In this document: piece by piece, positions 7,881 to 17,542 of the stretch
Numbering within the stretch: position 1 is the first letter of the stretch
Layout of the letters: every line of letters starts with the position of its first letter
Source: Gammaproteobacteria bacterium
GTDB lineage: Bacteria; Pseudomonadota; Gammaproteobacteria; JAQSXL01
Direction: 5' to 3'
Assembly (NCBI GenBank): GCA_029256685.1
Contig: JAQSXL010000003.1
Location: 1 to 36,412 of the forward strand
Length of the DNA stretch: 36,412 nt
The notes under the pieces: generated by a model
Database searches by the model: none
The model's input: only the letters and a program-made list of their open reading frames with translations
What the model was told of the DNA's origin: nothing
Position numbers and translations under genes: made by a program

Positions 7881-9359
7881 ATGACCGTTCAAACAGATTA
7901 TGCTAATTTGCTTACTAAAACAAATGCGGTTTTAAATAGAAATGCTAATCTAAATAAAAGTCCAACGAGCATCAGTGTTCTAACTAAAGCATTAGCAACA
8001 GGTACGGATACCTTTGCAGATATGGGTGACACAACAAAATACACGAATATTGAATTCGCGGGAGGCTATTTAGATTTCAACCGTGATCCTTTGGCAGGTG
8101 ATGCAGATAGCGCCCCACGCCAAACAAAAATGCATGCTATAAATTCTTGGTTACATCCAACGGCTAATCAACATAACTTAAGTCCTCAAAACACTTACAA
8201 TCTTTTTTTTGGCTCTTCCGATGCAAACCAATATCATCTTCATGCTGTAGAACACCAGGCTAAGCGGGCATTAGATGTACTTAGACTAAATCATACAGGC
8301 GCAGGATTATTTAATGAGTTGTATACTAATAATGTACAAGTTAAAACAGTAGGTGGTGACATTGTATTAAATGATAATGTTACTAATTATCATCATGTTA
8401 GTAGATCACCTTTTGCTCATGAAGGTAATAATTATATAGATGAAGGGAATTGGAAAATATTCACGGCATTTGCTTTAGAGTATCAAACTGACGTTACATA
8501 TTATAATGCAGCTCAACTTGAGGCTCATTTTCGCTTACCAACAACAATCAGTGATCAGAATCTAGCCAGAGGTATTGCTAAAAAGCCTGATAATACAGAG
8601 CGCGACGCGGATGAAATGGGCGCTTATCTCAGCGATGGTATGGATCAACTTCAGATCGCCGATCCTACTTATTTAACTAGGTTAGTTAATGGTATTACTC
8701 GACCATCGATCGAAGCGGTATTTGATGTTGAAAGCGTAGTTGCAAATTTAGCTGCTGCTGATTTTTTAGCTATTTTAACGGCCATGCTCCCAGCGGATTT
8801 GGCTAATTTATATGTGCACTTAGGGGGATCAGCAGCCGATCTTGATAAAAGTGCAAATGCAATAGTTGCTAACTTTAGCCAATCTGATATAGCTGACTAT
8901 ACCTTTAATGGATTTCAAGCAGAACTTAATACAGCTGTGCAAACCTTGGGTCTAGCCCAGCTTAGGACTTATTTGCTCAATGGTGATCCTGATGAGTTAA
9001 GAGAAGCATTAGGTGACATAATGGGAAATTATCATTATGGACTAGGTACTTATGGTCCGAGAGTAGCAGGATTACAGCAATTGCCATCAGCACTATTAGG
9101 AGAGAGTTCGATAGACTATGTTCAAGCTGCTAATGCCGCGGCCACTGAATTAGCAGACATGGCATGTAAAACTTTTAAATCAGAAGGAGCTGTTTATACA
9201 CCTGTTGCTACACCTGTTTGGACACCATTTAAAAATTTGAATGTAGCAAAAGAAATAACCTATGGCCCTTGTAATTTGACTAATATAGCTAATTATCCTA
9301 ACCATCCGGCACCTAATGTAGCTTTTAAAGTTAACCAGACGAAGCAGTTCAATGTATAA
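7881..9359 (+). CDS. Nuclease-like eCIS cargo candidate (492 aa)
   Basis: The ATG is preceded by AGGAG at good spacing. Residues 58-132 carry the block shared with the proteins at 4912 and 26412: GGYLDFNRD, then R80-x-T-K-M-H85-A-I-N88-S-W-L-H-P-T, then N107-L-F-F-G-S-S-D-A-N116-Q-Y-H119 and A-V-E. The order matches the GHLLN...NLFPIT...AN..H..VE signature of His-Me-finger DNA/RNA non-specific endonuclease-like toxins, with His85 in the catalytic-histidine position. A later segment (about 193-222, ALEYQTDVTYYN...LPTTI) resembles the strand pair that closes that fold. The rest is Ala/Leu/Asp-rich and not recognised, with no signal peptide. It sits 46 bases before the first methyltransferase-TPR gene. 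Cargo status is inferred from location and domain; activity is untested. Confidence 0.6.
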   Translation: MTVQTDYANLLTKTNAVLNRNANLNKSPTSISVLTKALATGTDTFADMGDTTKYTNIEFAGGYLDFNRDPLAGDADSAPRQTKMHAINSWLHPTANQHNLSPQNTYNLFFGSSDANQYHLHAVEHQAKRALDVLRLNHTGAGLFNELYTNNVQVKTVGGDIVLNDNVTNYHHVSRSPFAHEGNNYIDEGNWKIFTAFALEYQTDVTYYNAAQLEAHFRLPTTISDQNLARGIAKKPDNTERDADEMGAYLSDGMDQLQIADPTYLTRLVNGITRPSIEAVFDVESVVANLAAADFLAILTAMLPADLANLYVHLGGSAADLDKSANAIVANFSQSDIADYTFNGFQAELNTAVQTLGLAQLRTYLLNGDPDELREALGDIMGNYHYGLGTYGPRVAGLQQLPSALLGESSIDYVQAANAAATELADMACKTFKSEGAVYTPVATPVWTPFKNLNVAKEITYGPCNLTNIANYPNHPAPNVAFKVNQTKQFNV

Positions 9360-9405
9360 AAAAATATTATTTTTAATAAGCTAAAACAAAATAAGGATTT
9401 TAAGG

Positions 9406-11037
9406 ATGAATCAATCCCACCCTACGATTATTGCACAACAGGACGTACCTTTAGCTAAATCTATAATATGGGAGTGGCAGCGATTATTTTTTATTGAGCA
9501 GGGTATCCATGCTTGGATTAAGCAAGTACCTTTTTATATAACAAATAATCCTTATATAGCTAATAGTTATGCTAATATTATCATACGTTTTATCCAGGAC
9601 TATAGCCGTCGTAATCCTGCTAATCAATTAGAACCCTTTTATATTATTGAGCTTGGTGCTGGTTGTGGTCTATTTTGTTTTTACACTATAAAACGTTTAC
9701 TGCAATTACAAAAACAACTTAAACTAGAACATGTCAAATTTGTCTATGTATTAACTGATTTTGTAGATTACAACATTAATTTTTTGCAACAACATGTACA
9801 ACTGCAAGCTTATTTTGAGCAAGGAATTTTAGATATAGCAAAATTTGATATTGAACAAGATGATCAACTTGTGTTGCTTAACAGTAACTTAACTTTAAAT
9901 AGAACTGACAATCAAAATAACTCTCATAATCCTATGATTGTAATTGCTAATTATATATTTGACTCAATCTGTCATGATATTTTTTCTATAAAAGAGGGAC
10001 AATTGCAAGAAGCTTTGGTTACCTTAAATGTCAACAAACAATATTACGAATCAGCACTGAAAAATTATCAGGGTCAACCGATTGAACATATTGACACAAT
10101 CTTTAATTATCGAGATACAGATACTAATTACTATGCCGACCCTAGCTTCAATACTGTTTTAGAATATTATCTTGCCCACTATCAGAATATTAACTTATCA
10201 TTTCCCATAGGCGCTTTAGGCTGTCTGAAGCGTTTGCAGAAACTTACGCAAAATCACTTACTGCTACTCGTAACCGATAAAGGTATTGCCTCATCGCCGA
10301 ATGAAAATATAGGTCAAGATACAAACATAGCCTTTCATGGCAGTATTTCTATGATGGTAAATTTGCATGCATTAGGTCTTTATACTCAGCTTTTAGATGG
10401 CGATTTTTATTATCAGGAAAGACAACAATCTATAAGTAGTTGTGCATTTTTACTGGGAGAGCGTTTGCAAGATTTACCAGAAACCCAACAAGCACTTAAG
10501 ACATATTTTAACTATTACAGCCCGGGTAATTTATTTGAGCTTTATCATAATTCATATATTTATAACTCTCACCTTAATTTAGCTGAATTACTAACATTTT
10601 TGAATTTGAGTTGTTATGATCCAATGATTTTTAATAGATGGCTTGAGAAAATTCTGTACGCTGCCCAGAATGCAATAGAGCTATTGGTTAGCGATTTAGT
10701 TAAACTTCTACCTAAGTTTGCCGAAAATTTTTATTATTTGCCTGAACAACCTAATATTTTTTTCAATATTGGTGTTTTTTTACAGGAGTTTAAGCACTAT
10801 CAAGAGGCTATTGATTACTATGAGCTCTCACTTAACTACATCTTACAAAAAGAATTAGCCTATTATAATATAGGTATTTGTAATTATTATTTGGCTGACT
10901 ATCAATCGGCTATTGCTATGATGGAACGTTATATAAAGGTATTCGTTAATGATGTAGCTGCCTATAGTTGGTTGATGAAAGCCAAAGCTAAATTAGCAAA
11001 TATAGCTCTCCCTATATTTTTAAGTGACCGAGATTAA
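9406..11037 (+). CDS. MidA-like SAM-dependent methyltransferase with C-terminal TPRs (type A, copy 1)
   Basis: The product has 543 residues. After VPFYITNNPYIANSYA comes a Rossmann motif I, IIELGAGCG (Glu82-Gly88), as in SAM-dependent methyltransferases. An acidic second-strand motif (FVYVLTDF) and IVIANYIFDS (about 180) follow. This arrangement parallels the MidA/NDUFAF7 family (TSPEIS...ELGxGxG...VIANExLDA), with Tyr replacing the usual Glu in ANE. Residues about 449-520 form two tetratricopeptide repeats (NIGVFLQEFKHYQEAIDYY and YYNIGICNYYLADYQSAIAM). There is no signal peptide. It lies 12 bases from the type B gene, so the two are an operon. Known MidA proteins methylate arginine in respiratory complex I factors; here the target is unknown, and a nearby cargo protein is one guess. 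Confidence 0.7.
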   Translation: MNQSHPTIIAQQDVPLAKSIIWEWQRLFFIEQGIHAWIKQVPFYITNNPYIANSYANIIIRFIQDYSRRNPANQLEPFYIIELGAGCGLFCFYTIKRLLQLQKQLKLEHVKFVYVLTDFVDYNINFLQQHVQLQAYFEQGILDIAKFDIEQDDQLVLLNSNLTLNRTDNQNNSHNPMIVIANYIFDSICHDIFSIKEGQLQEALVTLNVNKQYYESALKNYQGQPIEHIDTIFNYRDTDTNYYADPSFNTVLEYYLAHYQNINLSFPIGALGCLKRLQKLTQNHLLLLVTDKGIASSPNENIGQDTNIAFHGSISMMVNLHALGLYTQLLDGDFYYQERQQSISSCAFLLGERLQDLPETQQALKTYFNYYSPGNLFELYHNSYIYNSHLNLAELLTFLNLSCYDPMIFNRWLEKILYAAQNAIELLVSDLVKLLPKFAENFYYLPEQPNIFFNIGVFLQEFKHYQEAIDYYELSLNYILQKELAYYNIGICNYYLADYQSAIAMMERYIKVFVNDVAAYSWLMKAKAKLANIALPIFLSDRD

Positions 11038-11049
11038 TTAGGTATATAT

Positions 11050-12660
11050 ATGAAAAATAGCTCTAAGAATAAATATTTACCGCTATCTCAATCTAATATT
11101 TGGCGAAAGCAAAAATTATTTTATAGGCAAAATGGAATTATGGCATGGAGCAACAATAAGATGCCTTTCTATGCAACGTCTAATCCTTATATTGCAGACA
11201 GTTATGCGCAAATTATTATTAGATTTTTCCAAGATACAATCTCTTTACCTACATATTCAGATCAGGAGCCTATCTATATACTAGAGATGGGTACAGGCAC
11301 TGGGATGTTTAGCTATCACTTAATTAAAAAGTTGCTTACATTACAGCAGGATTTAAATTTAAGTCATGTTAAGTGGCAGTATATTATGAGTGATATAGTG
11401 AGTGGGAATCTAGATTTTTGGGAAACTCAACCTAATTTAAGACCTTACATTGAAGCAGGCTACATAGACTTTGCAATATATGATGCAGAAAAAAATAATA
11501 AAATTCAGCTAAAGCGATCTCAATTAATTTTGACAGATAAGACATTTAGCAATCCCTTAATTGCCATTGCTAATTATGTGTTTGATTCACTACGCCATGA
11601 TTTTTGTTATATAAAAGCAGGTGAAATACAGATAGGAATGGTCAATCCTATACTAGAAATTGATAATAACATCAATAACCAGGGAATGGATATACGTGCT
11701 ATTGATCCAGAATTTCACTATAGTACGGTAGCACTCCCTTTCTACAAGCAATCAGTAATAAATAATATCTTGGCAGAGTTGAGAGCTAATGTGAACAATA
11801 ATCATTTTATCTTGCCTATAGGTCCGATAAATTGTTTAGAAAATTTACTACATATGGCTAAAGATCAACTATTAGTACTTATTGCAGATAAAGGATATAG
11901 TTATAGCTATGAAAACTATAAACACGCTCCAACTGATATAGTTATTCATCATGACGCGATTTCTCTAGCAGTAAATTTCCAGGCTCTTGCGCAATATACA
12001 ACATTGAAAAAAGGAAGTACGTATTTAAGCAATGGCACATTCGATATTAATTGCGCTGCTTTATTATTTGGAAATAATCAACCTAAATTTAATGAAACTC
12101 GCACTGCAATTAATAGCCAATTTGAACGGTTTAATCCGGGTGGTTTAACTCGCTTACATGTTTTTCTCAATGCTTATAAGCAGTTTAGCAATCCGGGTTT
12201 AGTGTTAGCTCAACTTAATAATACATGTTGGGATACTAACGTTTTCAACGAAAATTTAATGATCCTTATGCAATTAACTAAGCATAATACACCTTATACC
12301 CTCGAAGATTTGTATGCTATTCTGCCAAAAGTTGCAAATAATTTTTATTATACTCCATGGGCACCAGATACTTTATTTAATATTGGTTTATTGCTACAAA
12401 ATTTGGAAGATTACCAAGGTGCTATTGATTATTATCAACGCTCTATTTCTTATTTTGGCCGTTTAACTAGACAGTTACATAATATGGCTATTTGCCATTA
12501 CAACTTAGGTCAGATAGAGCAGGCAAGACAGCTATGGTATGAAACATTGACACTCGATAGCGAACATCATGAAGCATCCGGTTGGTTAGGTTATTTAACA
12601 AGATATCATAATAATTGGAGAGCACCCAAAACCGAGGTGTCAATCAGCATTGAAAAATAG
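11050..12660 (+). CDS. MidA-like SAM-dependent methyltransferase with C-terminal TPRs (type B, copy 1)
   Basis: The product has 536 residues and the same architecture as its neighbour: MPFYATSNPYIADSYA, motif I ILEMGTGTG (Glu79-Gly85), YIMSDI, LIAIANYVFDSLRHDF (about 176-191) and two TPRs at about 440-510. It matches the 24767 protein better than the adjacent 9406 protein: both have EMG rather than ELG in motif I, FVYV replaced by a YIM strand, and ANYVFDSL-(R/K)-HDF. A and B are therefore distinct subtypes that existed before the locus duplication. It ends the first cargo island and is followed by hairpins. The ribosome-binding site is weak, so translational coupling to the upstream gene is possible. 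Confidence 0.7.
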   Translation: MKNSSKNKYLPLSQSNIWRKQKLFYRQNGIMAWSNNKMPFYATSNPYIADSYAQIIIRFFQDTISLPTYSDQEPIYILEMGTGTGMFSYHLIKKLLTLQQDLNLSHVKWQYIMSDIVSGNLDFWETQPNLRPYIEAGYIDFAIYDAEKNNKIQLKRSQLILTDKTFSNPLIAIANYVFDSLRHDFCYIKAGEIQIGMVNPILEIDNNINNQGMDIRAIDPEFHYSTVALPFYKQSVINNILAELRANVNNNHFILPIGPINCLENLLHMAKDQLLVLIADKGYSYSYENYKHAPTDIVIHHDAISLAVNFQALAQYTTLKKGSTYLSNGTFDINCAALLFGNNQPKFNETRTAINSQFERFNPGGLTRLHVFLNAYKQFSNPGLVLAQLNNTCWDTNVFNENLMILMQLTKHNTPYTLEDLYAILPKVANNFYYTPWAPDTLFNIGLLLQNLEDYQGAIDYYQRSISYFGRLTRQLHNMAICHYNLGQIEQARQLWYETLTLDSEHHEASGWLGYLTRYHNNWRAPKTEVSISIEK

Positions 12661-12726
12661 TAACTGTTCAGTTGGTTTATCTGATTATGAATATTAGCTT
12701 GTCATGGCTTGCGTCGCATCAAAATA

Positions 12727-12758
12727 AAAGGTAACCTCGCTTTTTTTCGGTTACCTTT
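12727..12758. terminator. Hairpin with 10-bp stem (AAAGGTAACC / GGTTACCTTT)
   Basis: A perfect 10-bp inverted repeat has a 12-base loop containing seven Ts. It lies 67 bases after the methyltransferase stop. No T-run follows on the plus strand, while the minus-strand reading is followed by TTTTATTTT, so its direction of action is uncertain. Confidence 0.45.
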
Positions 12759-12880
12759 AATATGAGTCAACGATCCATTTTTTTCTACTTTTAGTTACAT
12801 TTAATTTGATTCAATTCGTAGCTTGACATTGGTTAGCTAATATGTTAATTTTTATGCTAAATTGTTATAGCTGAATTTTT

Positions 12881-12914
12881 AAAGCCCTGGTAGAGTCATC
12901 TACCGGGGCTTTTT
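12881..12914 (+). terminator. Strong Rho-independent terminator
   Basis: A 14-bp stem (AAAGCCCTGGTAGA paired with TCTACCGGGGCTTT, one G-T pair) closes on a GTCA loop and ends in a run of five Ts. It insulates the cargo island from the tape-measure/AAA+ block. Confidence 0.8.
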
Positions 12915-13160
12915 CGTTGGTAGATACGTTATATCTTTTCAGCCATTTTGCCGTCGCGGGGCAATATTTTTTAGCGTAATTCATCTTCTAATAAGTGCAT
13001 TATCAATACCCCGGCTTATTTTCAATAGTGGTCTTATTGAAAGTGCCGCCAAGGATAAACATCTTTTAAAACCCCAATTTCATGCAATATAGCCTCAATA
13101 TTCCAGCGCAAGTCATGCGCCGCTGGCAAAGAGTATTAGGGTTTAAGCAAGGAGCATTTT

Positions 13161-15470
13161 ATGAATACGCAAAGGCATGTTATTAAAAGGCAGGTACTAG
13201 AGTTGCCATTGTCTTCATCAAGCGAGCTGCAGTTGCGAGAACAACAGTTTAAACGGATCTATTATCAAACTTTACTACCGACTATAGAAAATTATTTTAA
13301 TCAACTTGCGAAGTCAGATTTACACTATCAGTTAGATAGTATAGCGCTTGAAATCAAGGATTTCGATTGGGATAACCTGACGGCGCACAACTTTGTTGGC
13401 CAGTTAGAACAACAACTCGAGCTACAAGTTAAAAAACAGATCACGGCGCAAACCAAATCAATGCAATCTGCGATGATACAACCACAACCATCGAGTAGGA
13501 CACCGGTTCAAATTTTACGTCACTTTTTGCAGACTGGTACCCTACCCTGGTGGGCAGAGGAATTAAGTCGCCAACAGTTTGATAGTTGGCTACAACAAAT
13601 ATTACGGCAAGAAGCCGCGATAATACCCCTATTGCGGCAGGCTATAGCGGAGCCTCGTGGCCGCAGACGGTGTATTTTGCAATTTTCAGATACAAGTCTG
13701 TGGCACCTGTGCCAAAAATTATTACCGTCCATCCATTTTCCACACGTGGATTCGGTACCCTTTAGTAAAAATGGCGTGAATTATCGCGAAATTGCCAGAG
13801 TGCTAGGCCTAGATGCCGCGTACTTTAGAGAGCAACACTGGGATACTTTACTTGGATTGAGTATGACAAACGAGCAACAACATTTCACACCCGTAGCGTT
13901 GATACAAAAATATTGGCATAAGTTAGCCAGGATAAATGACGGGAAATTAAAGGATTGGCGGAATAACTTAGCCAAGGCAAAGTTATTAACCGCGGAGCAG
14001 CGCAAGGCTTTAGCCGATAAATCTATGCAGTTTAACGCTGGTAATGATGAGCTTTCGCTATGGTTAGCCGAATTGGCTAAATTGCAGCAATTAACCATAG
14101 ACGGGGCGGATTTTGCTGCGCGATTAACACGCTTGGAACAAAAGAAGCCCCAGGATATGAGCACGCAGCATTGGCAGGTATTAAAACAGCAGTTTAGCAT
14201 GCTTAAACGCATGCTAGATGATTACCAAAATGCAGCAAAAGCCAAGCAAATTGGAAATTTAACCGCAGACCAGTTAAAGAGCGAGGCGCTAGTTTTAAGG
14301 CAAGAATGCCAACTTTACCTGCTTAACTTTGAACAAAATGTGGCCCGGCTTGAGTTGCAGCTGAATTCCATTCAACAGTTTATGGCACGTTTACAGCATA
14401 TTTACAAGCTGCCGCCTCCTAGTAGCAATTTTTGCGAGGCTTTGCAACAGCTTAGTACCGATCTTAGCACGGTATTCAAACCCTATTTGGACGGTGCTAT
14501 CGCCCAACGCTGTTTTGGCCTGCTAAAATACGCCAAAGTTCGTTTATTAACTCCAATTTCAGACCATGAGTTGCTGAAGTATACCCAAAAGTTTTATGGC
14601 CTTATCGATAAGGAGCTCGTTAAATTACAGCTCATGGTCGACTATGCGCGCCAAAATCTCCTGGAGGTACAACAACAATTATTGCCGTATCAGGCGTTCT
14701 ATCAATCACTGCAAACTCTCTTAGTCTCCGTAGAAGATCAACAACGACCCTTAACCGATGGATTACTCATGGAACTGAAACGGGCAACGCTAGCATTGGT
14801 GGCTACCGATTTGCGCCTGCATGGGCAGAGTCTATTGGGGAAATTAGGCCAATATCAGCCTAAACGTAATAATACAGCGGCTATTAGCAGCGACATCCGG
14901 AATGCCTTATGTAAATTGATTAAGCAGGCGAGTGTGGCGCAGGGCAAATCGACTGATGCTTTTAGCGACGTGGAAGAGGTATTCGTAAGTAATGCCGGAC
15001 TTGTCATACTATGGCCCTATCTTGGACGATTTTTTACAGGTATTGGCTTATTGACAGAGGGACGTTTTAAGAGTCAAGAGGCGGCCGAGCGAGCAGCCTT
15101 ACTATGCCATTATCTAGTAGCGCCTAACGAACAGCCTTCGGAACCGTCGTTAGCGCTCAACAAGTTGCTGTGTGGGTTGGAATTGGCCTATCCTATATCG
15201 CTGGAAATAACCTTAACCGAGAACGAGCAGAGTGCAATTGAAGAACTACTTAGCGCTGCGGCGGGTAATTGGGCGGCATTAAAAACTACTAATCCCAATG
15301 CCTTACGGCAGTTGTTCTTGCAGCGTAATGGTTCATTGCAGATCAAAGACGGTAATTATTTAGTACGGGTAGAGCGTAAGAGTCATGATATTTTATTGGA
15401 TAAGCTACCTTGGAGCATCGCTAACATCAGGTTAGCCTGGTTGGATTCGCTTATTCGAGTTGAATGGTAA
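13161..15470 (+). CDS. Contractile injection system tape-measure protein (Pvc14/Afp14-like)
   Basis: The product has 769 residues with AGGAG well placed before the ATG. The N-terminus (HVIKRQVLELPLSSSSELQL, then LLPTIENYF and LDSIALEIKDFDWDNL) and the segment PVQILRHFLQTGTLPWWAEE (about 116-135) are hallmarks of the eCIS tape-measure family. So is the C-terminus: NAGLVILWPYLGRFFTGIGLL, LNKLLCGLELAYPI, LFLQRNGSLQIKDGNYLVRV, LDKLPWSIANIRLAWL and a terminal VEW. The middle is long, helical and Gln/Leu-rich, as expected for a protein spanning the inner tube and setting particle length. It begins the conserved structural block, 33 bases before the first ATPase gene. In Afp/PVC loci the tape measure follows the fibre gene directly; here about 9 kb separates them. 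Confidence 0.88.
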   Translation: MNTQRHVIKRQVLELPLSSSSELQLREQQFKRIYYQTLLPTIENYFNQLAKSDLHYQLDSIALEIKDFDWDNLTAHNFVGQLEQQLELQVKKQITAQTKSMQSAMIQPQPSSRTPVQILRHFLQTGTLPWWAEELSRQQFDSWLQQILRQEAAIIPLLRQAIAEPRGRRRCILQFSDTSLWHLCQKLLPSIHFPHVDSVPFSKNGVNYREIARVLGLDAAYFREQHWDTLLGLSMTNEQQHFTPVALIQKYWHKLARINDGKLKDWRNNLAKAKLLTAEQRKALADKSMQFNAGNDELSLWLAELAKLQQLTIDGADFAARLTRLEQKKPQDMSTQHWQVLKQQFSMLKRMLDDYQNAAKAKQIGNLTADQLKSEALVLRQECQLYLLNFEQNVARLELQLNSIQQFMARLQHIYKLPPPSSNFCEALQQLSTDLSTVFKPYLDGAIAQRCFGLLKYAKVRLLTPISDHELLKYTQKFYGLIDKELVKLQLMVDYARQNLLEVQQQLLPYQAFYQSLQTLLVSVEDQQRPLTDGLLMELKRATLALVATDLRLHGQSLLGKLGQYQPKRNNTAAISSDIRNALCKLIKQASVAQGKSTDAFSDVEEVFVSNAGLVILWPYLGRFFTGIGLLTEGRFKSQEAAERAALLCHYLVAPNEQPSEPSLALNKLLCGLELAYPISLEITLTENEQSAIEELLSAAAGNWAALKTTNPNALRQLFLQRNGSLQIKDGNYLVRVERKSHDILLDKLPWSIANIRLAWLDSLIRVEW

Positions 15471-15502
15471 TTGGATATCTACCTAAATAGCGAGATAGAT
15501 TT

Positions 15503-17470
15503 ATGGATAATGAAGCGCCAAAGCAGCTCAAAATTCTAACAGAGCTAGAGGCATTGCATACCTGTTTAGAGCAATATATTGCGTCGGTTGAGAAGGGAGA
15601 ACCTTTTAATCTTACCCTGCCAACCTTGGCTACGGATCAATCTACCTTGCCCTTACAGTATTTAGGTCGTGTGCTAAAGCTATCCGAGTTAGAGCACTAT
15701 ATTTTACTGCTCTGTTTGGGGCAAGAGCTAGACCAGCGGTTTGCGCGCGTATGCGCTAGGGCACAAGCTAGCGCCGATCTGGCGTATCCTACCCTTAGTT
15801 TAGTTATAAATTTGTTTAATAAACAAGGAGCCGTATTAAAAGCGGTGAATCAACTGCATTTTTGGCAGCTTATTAAGATAGGTAAAGAGAACGCCAGTCA
15901 ATCTTATAGTTCTTTGCGATTGACGGAATGGACTTTTCACTATCTTTTAGGTCAGGGAGAGCTAGACCAATGGCTAAGAACTTTTTTACAACCACTTAAA
16001 ACTAAGCAACCTAGCTTGAGTAGTGAGCAAAAGTTAGCGCAGGGTATCGTAGAACATTGGACCAATACGCAACAGATGGCTATGCCCGCCATTATTCAAC
16101 TCATTAGCGACGATAAGGCGAGTCATCAGCAAATAGCGACCCTCACAGCCGAGTATTATAATACACCCATTTATCAATTTAATTTGATGAGTTTACCTAA
16201 TCATCGCTATGATTTAGATAGTTATAGGCGTTTGTTAGAGCGCGAGATATTGGTGCAACAAGGTATTTACTTAATCGATTGTGATTATTTGCATACCGAA
16301 CGGCCCGCTGATATCTATCACATCATCTATATGTTAGAGTGTTTGTTAAGAAGTATCCCTCAAAGTTGTATACTCAGTGTTACTCAGCCTTTGCCGCAGT
16401 TGAATGTTCCTTTGTACCCCCTCTACGTTACCAAACTCGAGTCTACAGATCGCCTAACCTTGTGGCAGCACGTGTTGTCAGAACGTAAACTACAGGTTGA
16501 ACCAAATAGATTAGTGCAGTGGAGTGAGCATTTTAAATTGAGCAGACAACAGATCAATGATGTGGTTTGCAATATTAATGAGCAAGCGGAAAGTAAGCTA
16601 GAGGATAAAATTTGGCAAAGTTGCCGACAGCAAACGCGCAAACCTATTGCCGGTATGGCTAAGTGGATAGAACCCAAGGCCAAGTGGCAAGATTTAGTAT
16701 TAGCTGAAAATGAGTTAGTCGTATTAGAGGATATGGTTGAACAATTTGCCCATAGGCATAGAGTTTATCAAGAATGGGGATTTGCCGCTAAGAACCAACG
16801 AAATCTAGCGATGGCGGCTCTGTTTTATGGGGCCAGTGGTACAGGCAAAACCTTGACGGCCGAGGTGCTGGCTAACCAGCTGCAGCTTGACTTATTACAA
16901 GTCGACTTAAGCAAGGCTATCAACAAATACATAGGCGAAACCGAGAAAAACCTCGACCAAATTTTCCAAGCGGCAGAGCAAAGTGGGGCGCTGCTCTTGT
17001 TTGACGAAGCGGATGCACTATTTGGTAAAAGGCTACAGGTTAACGATAGCAAAGACCGTTATGCCAATATTGCAACCAGTTATTTATTGCAGCGTATGGA
17101 AGCTTTCCAGGGCTTGGCTATTTTAACCACTAATTTCAAACAGGCGTTGGATCAGGCTTTTATGCGTCGGTTTCGATTTGTGCTTAAATTTGCATCGCCT
17201 GGTCCATACCAACGAAAGCAGTTGTGGCAACGGGTTTTCCCCAACGCCATGCCGATACAAGGATTAGACTATGACAAACTCGGTGAGCTTAGCTTAACTG
17301 GAGGACAAATCAGCCTCATCGCTTTAAACGCGGCTTTCAAGGCGGCGGCCTATGGTAGACCGGTGGACATGGCTATGCTTTTAGCTTTGGTTGACCAAGA
17401 GTTGGCTAAATCGGGTGTACCGGCTGTTGTGCTACAGCTTAATAAAGATTACGTGGCTTCGCCCGGGTAA
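15503..17470 (+). CDS. AAA+ ATPase of the contractile injection system (Pvc15-like), copy 1
   Basis: The product has 655 residues. The C-terminal AAA+ module is intact: Walker A GASGTGKT (443-450), the IGETEKNL pore-loop region, Walker B LLLFDEADALF (Asp501, Glu502), a sensor-1-like TTNF, and arginine-finger-like MRRFRF. The N-terminal half resembles a degenerate AAA+ domain in which the Walker A position reads LISDDKASHQQIA, so it probably does not bind ATP. AAA+ proteins of this type are encoded between tape measure and cap genes in Afp/PVC loci and are thought to help assembly or cargo loading. The start has only a weak ribosome-binding site. It is followed 60-72 bases later by a paralogue. 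Confidence 0.85.
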   Translation: MDNEAPKQLKILTELEALHTCLEQYIASVEKGEPFNLTLPTLATDQSTLPLQYLGRVLKLSELEHYILLLCLGQELDQRFARVCARAQASADLAYPTLSLVINLFNKQGAVLKAVNQLHFWQLIKIGKENASQSYSSLRLTEWTFHYLLGQGELDQWLRTFLQPLKTKQPSLSSEQKLAQGIVEHWTNTQQMAMPAIIQLISDDKASHQQIATLTAEYYNTPIYQFNLMSLPNHRYDLDSYRRLLEREILVQQGIYLIDCDYLHTERPADIYHIIYMLECLLRSIPQSCILSVTQPLPQLNVPLYPLYVTKLESTDRLTLWQHVLSERKLQVEPNRLVQWSEHFKLSRQQINDVVCNINEQAESKLEDKIWQSCRQQTRKPIAGMAKWIEPKAKWQDLVLAENELVVLEDMVEQFAHRHRVYQEWGFAAKNQRNLAMAALFYGASGTGKTLTAEVLANQLQLDLLQVDLSKAINKYIGETEKNLDQIFQAAEQSGALLLFDEADALFGKRLQVNDSKDRYANIATSYLLQRMEAFQGLAILTTNFKQALDQAFMRRFRFVLKFASPGPYQRKQLWQRVFPNAMPIQGLDYDKLGELSLTGGQISLIALNAAFKAAAYGRPVDMAMLLALVDQELAKSGVPAVVLQLNKDYVASPG

Positions 17471-17542
17471 TAAGCCGTTTGTAGTCAATTCGCAATTTCT
17501 TCACTTGCTTAATTTTAAGCGACTAAATGCATGGGAAAAGCA

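Larger units (their letters stand above)
12661..13160. other. 500-bp intergenic region between cargo island and eCIS core
   Basis: The region holds two hairpins (12727-12758 and 12881-12914) but no convincing gene. A minus-strand stretch around 13040-13130 reads AAHDLRWNIEAILHEIGVLK in one frame and looks protein-like, possibly a decayed gene, but I cannot assign it. A 34-codon plus frame at 13082-13186 overlaps the next gene's start and is probably chance. AGGAG just before 13161 serves the tape-measure gene. Confidence 0.5.

Noticed and set aside
13082-13186. 34-codon frame starting MQYSLNIPAQ before the tape-measure gene
   Set aside because: It overlaps the real start, lacks a ribosome-binding site and resembles no eCIS small protein I know.
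13781-14212. 143-codon minus-strand frame within the tape-measure gene
   Set aside because: It is antisense to a well-supported gene, Cys/Ser-rich in composition and has no recognisable motif.
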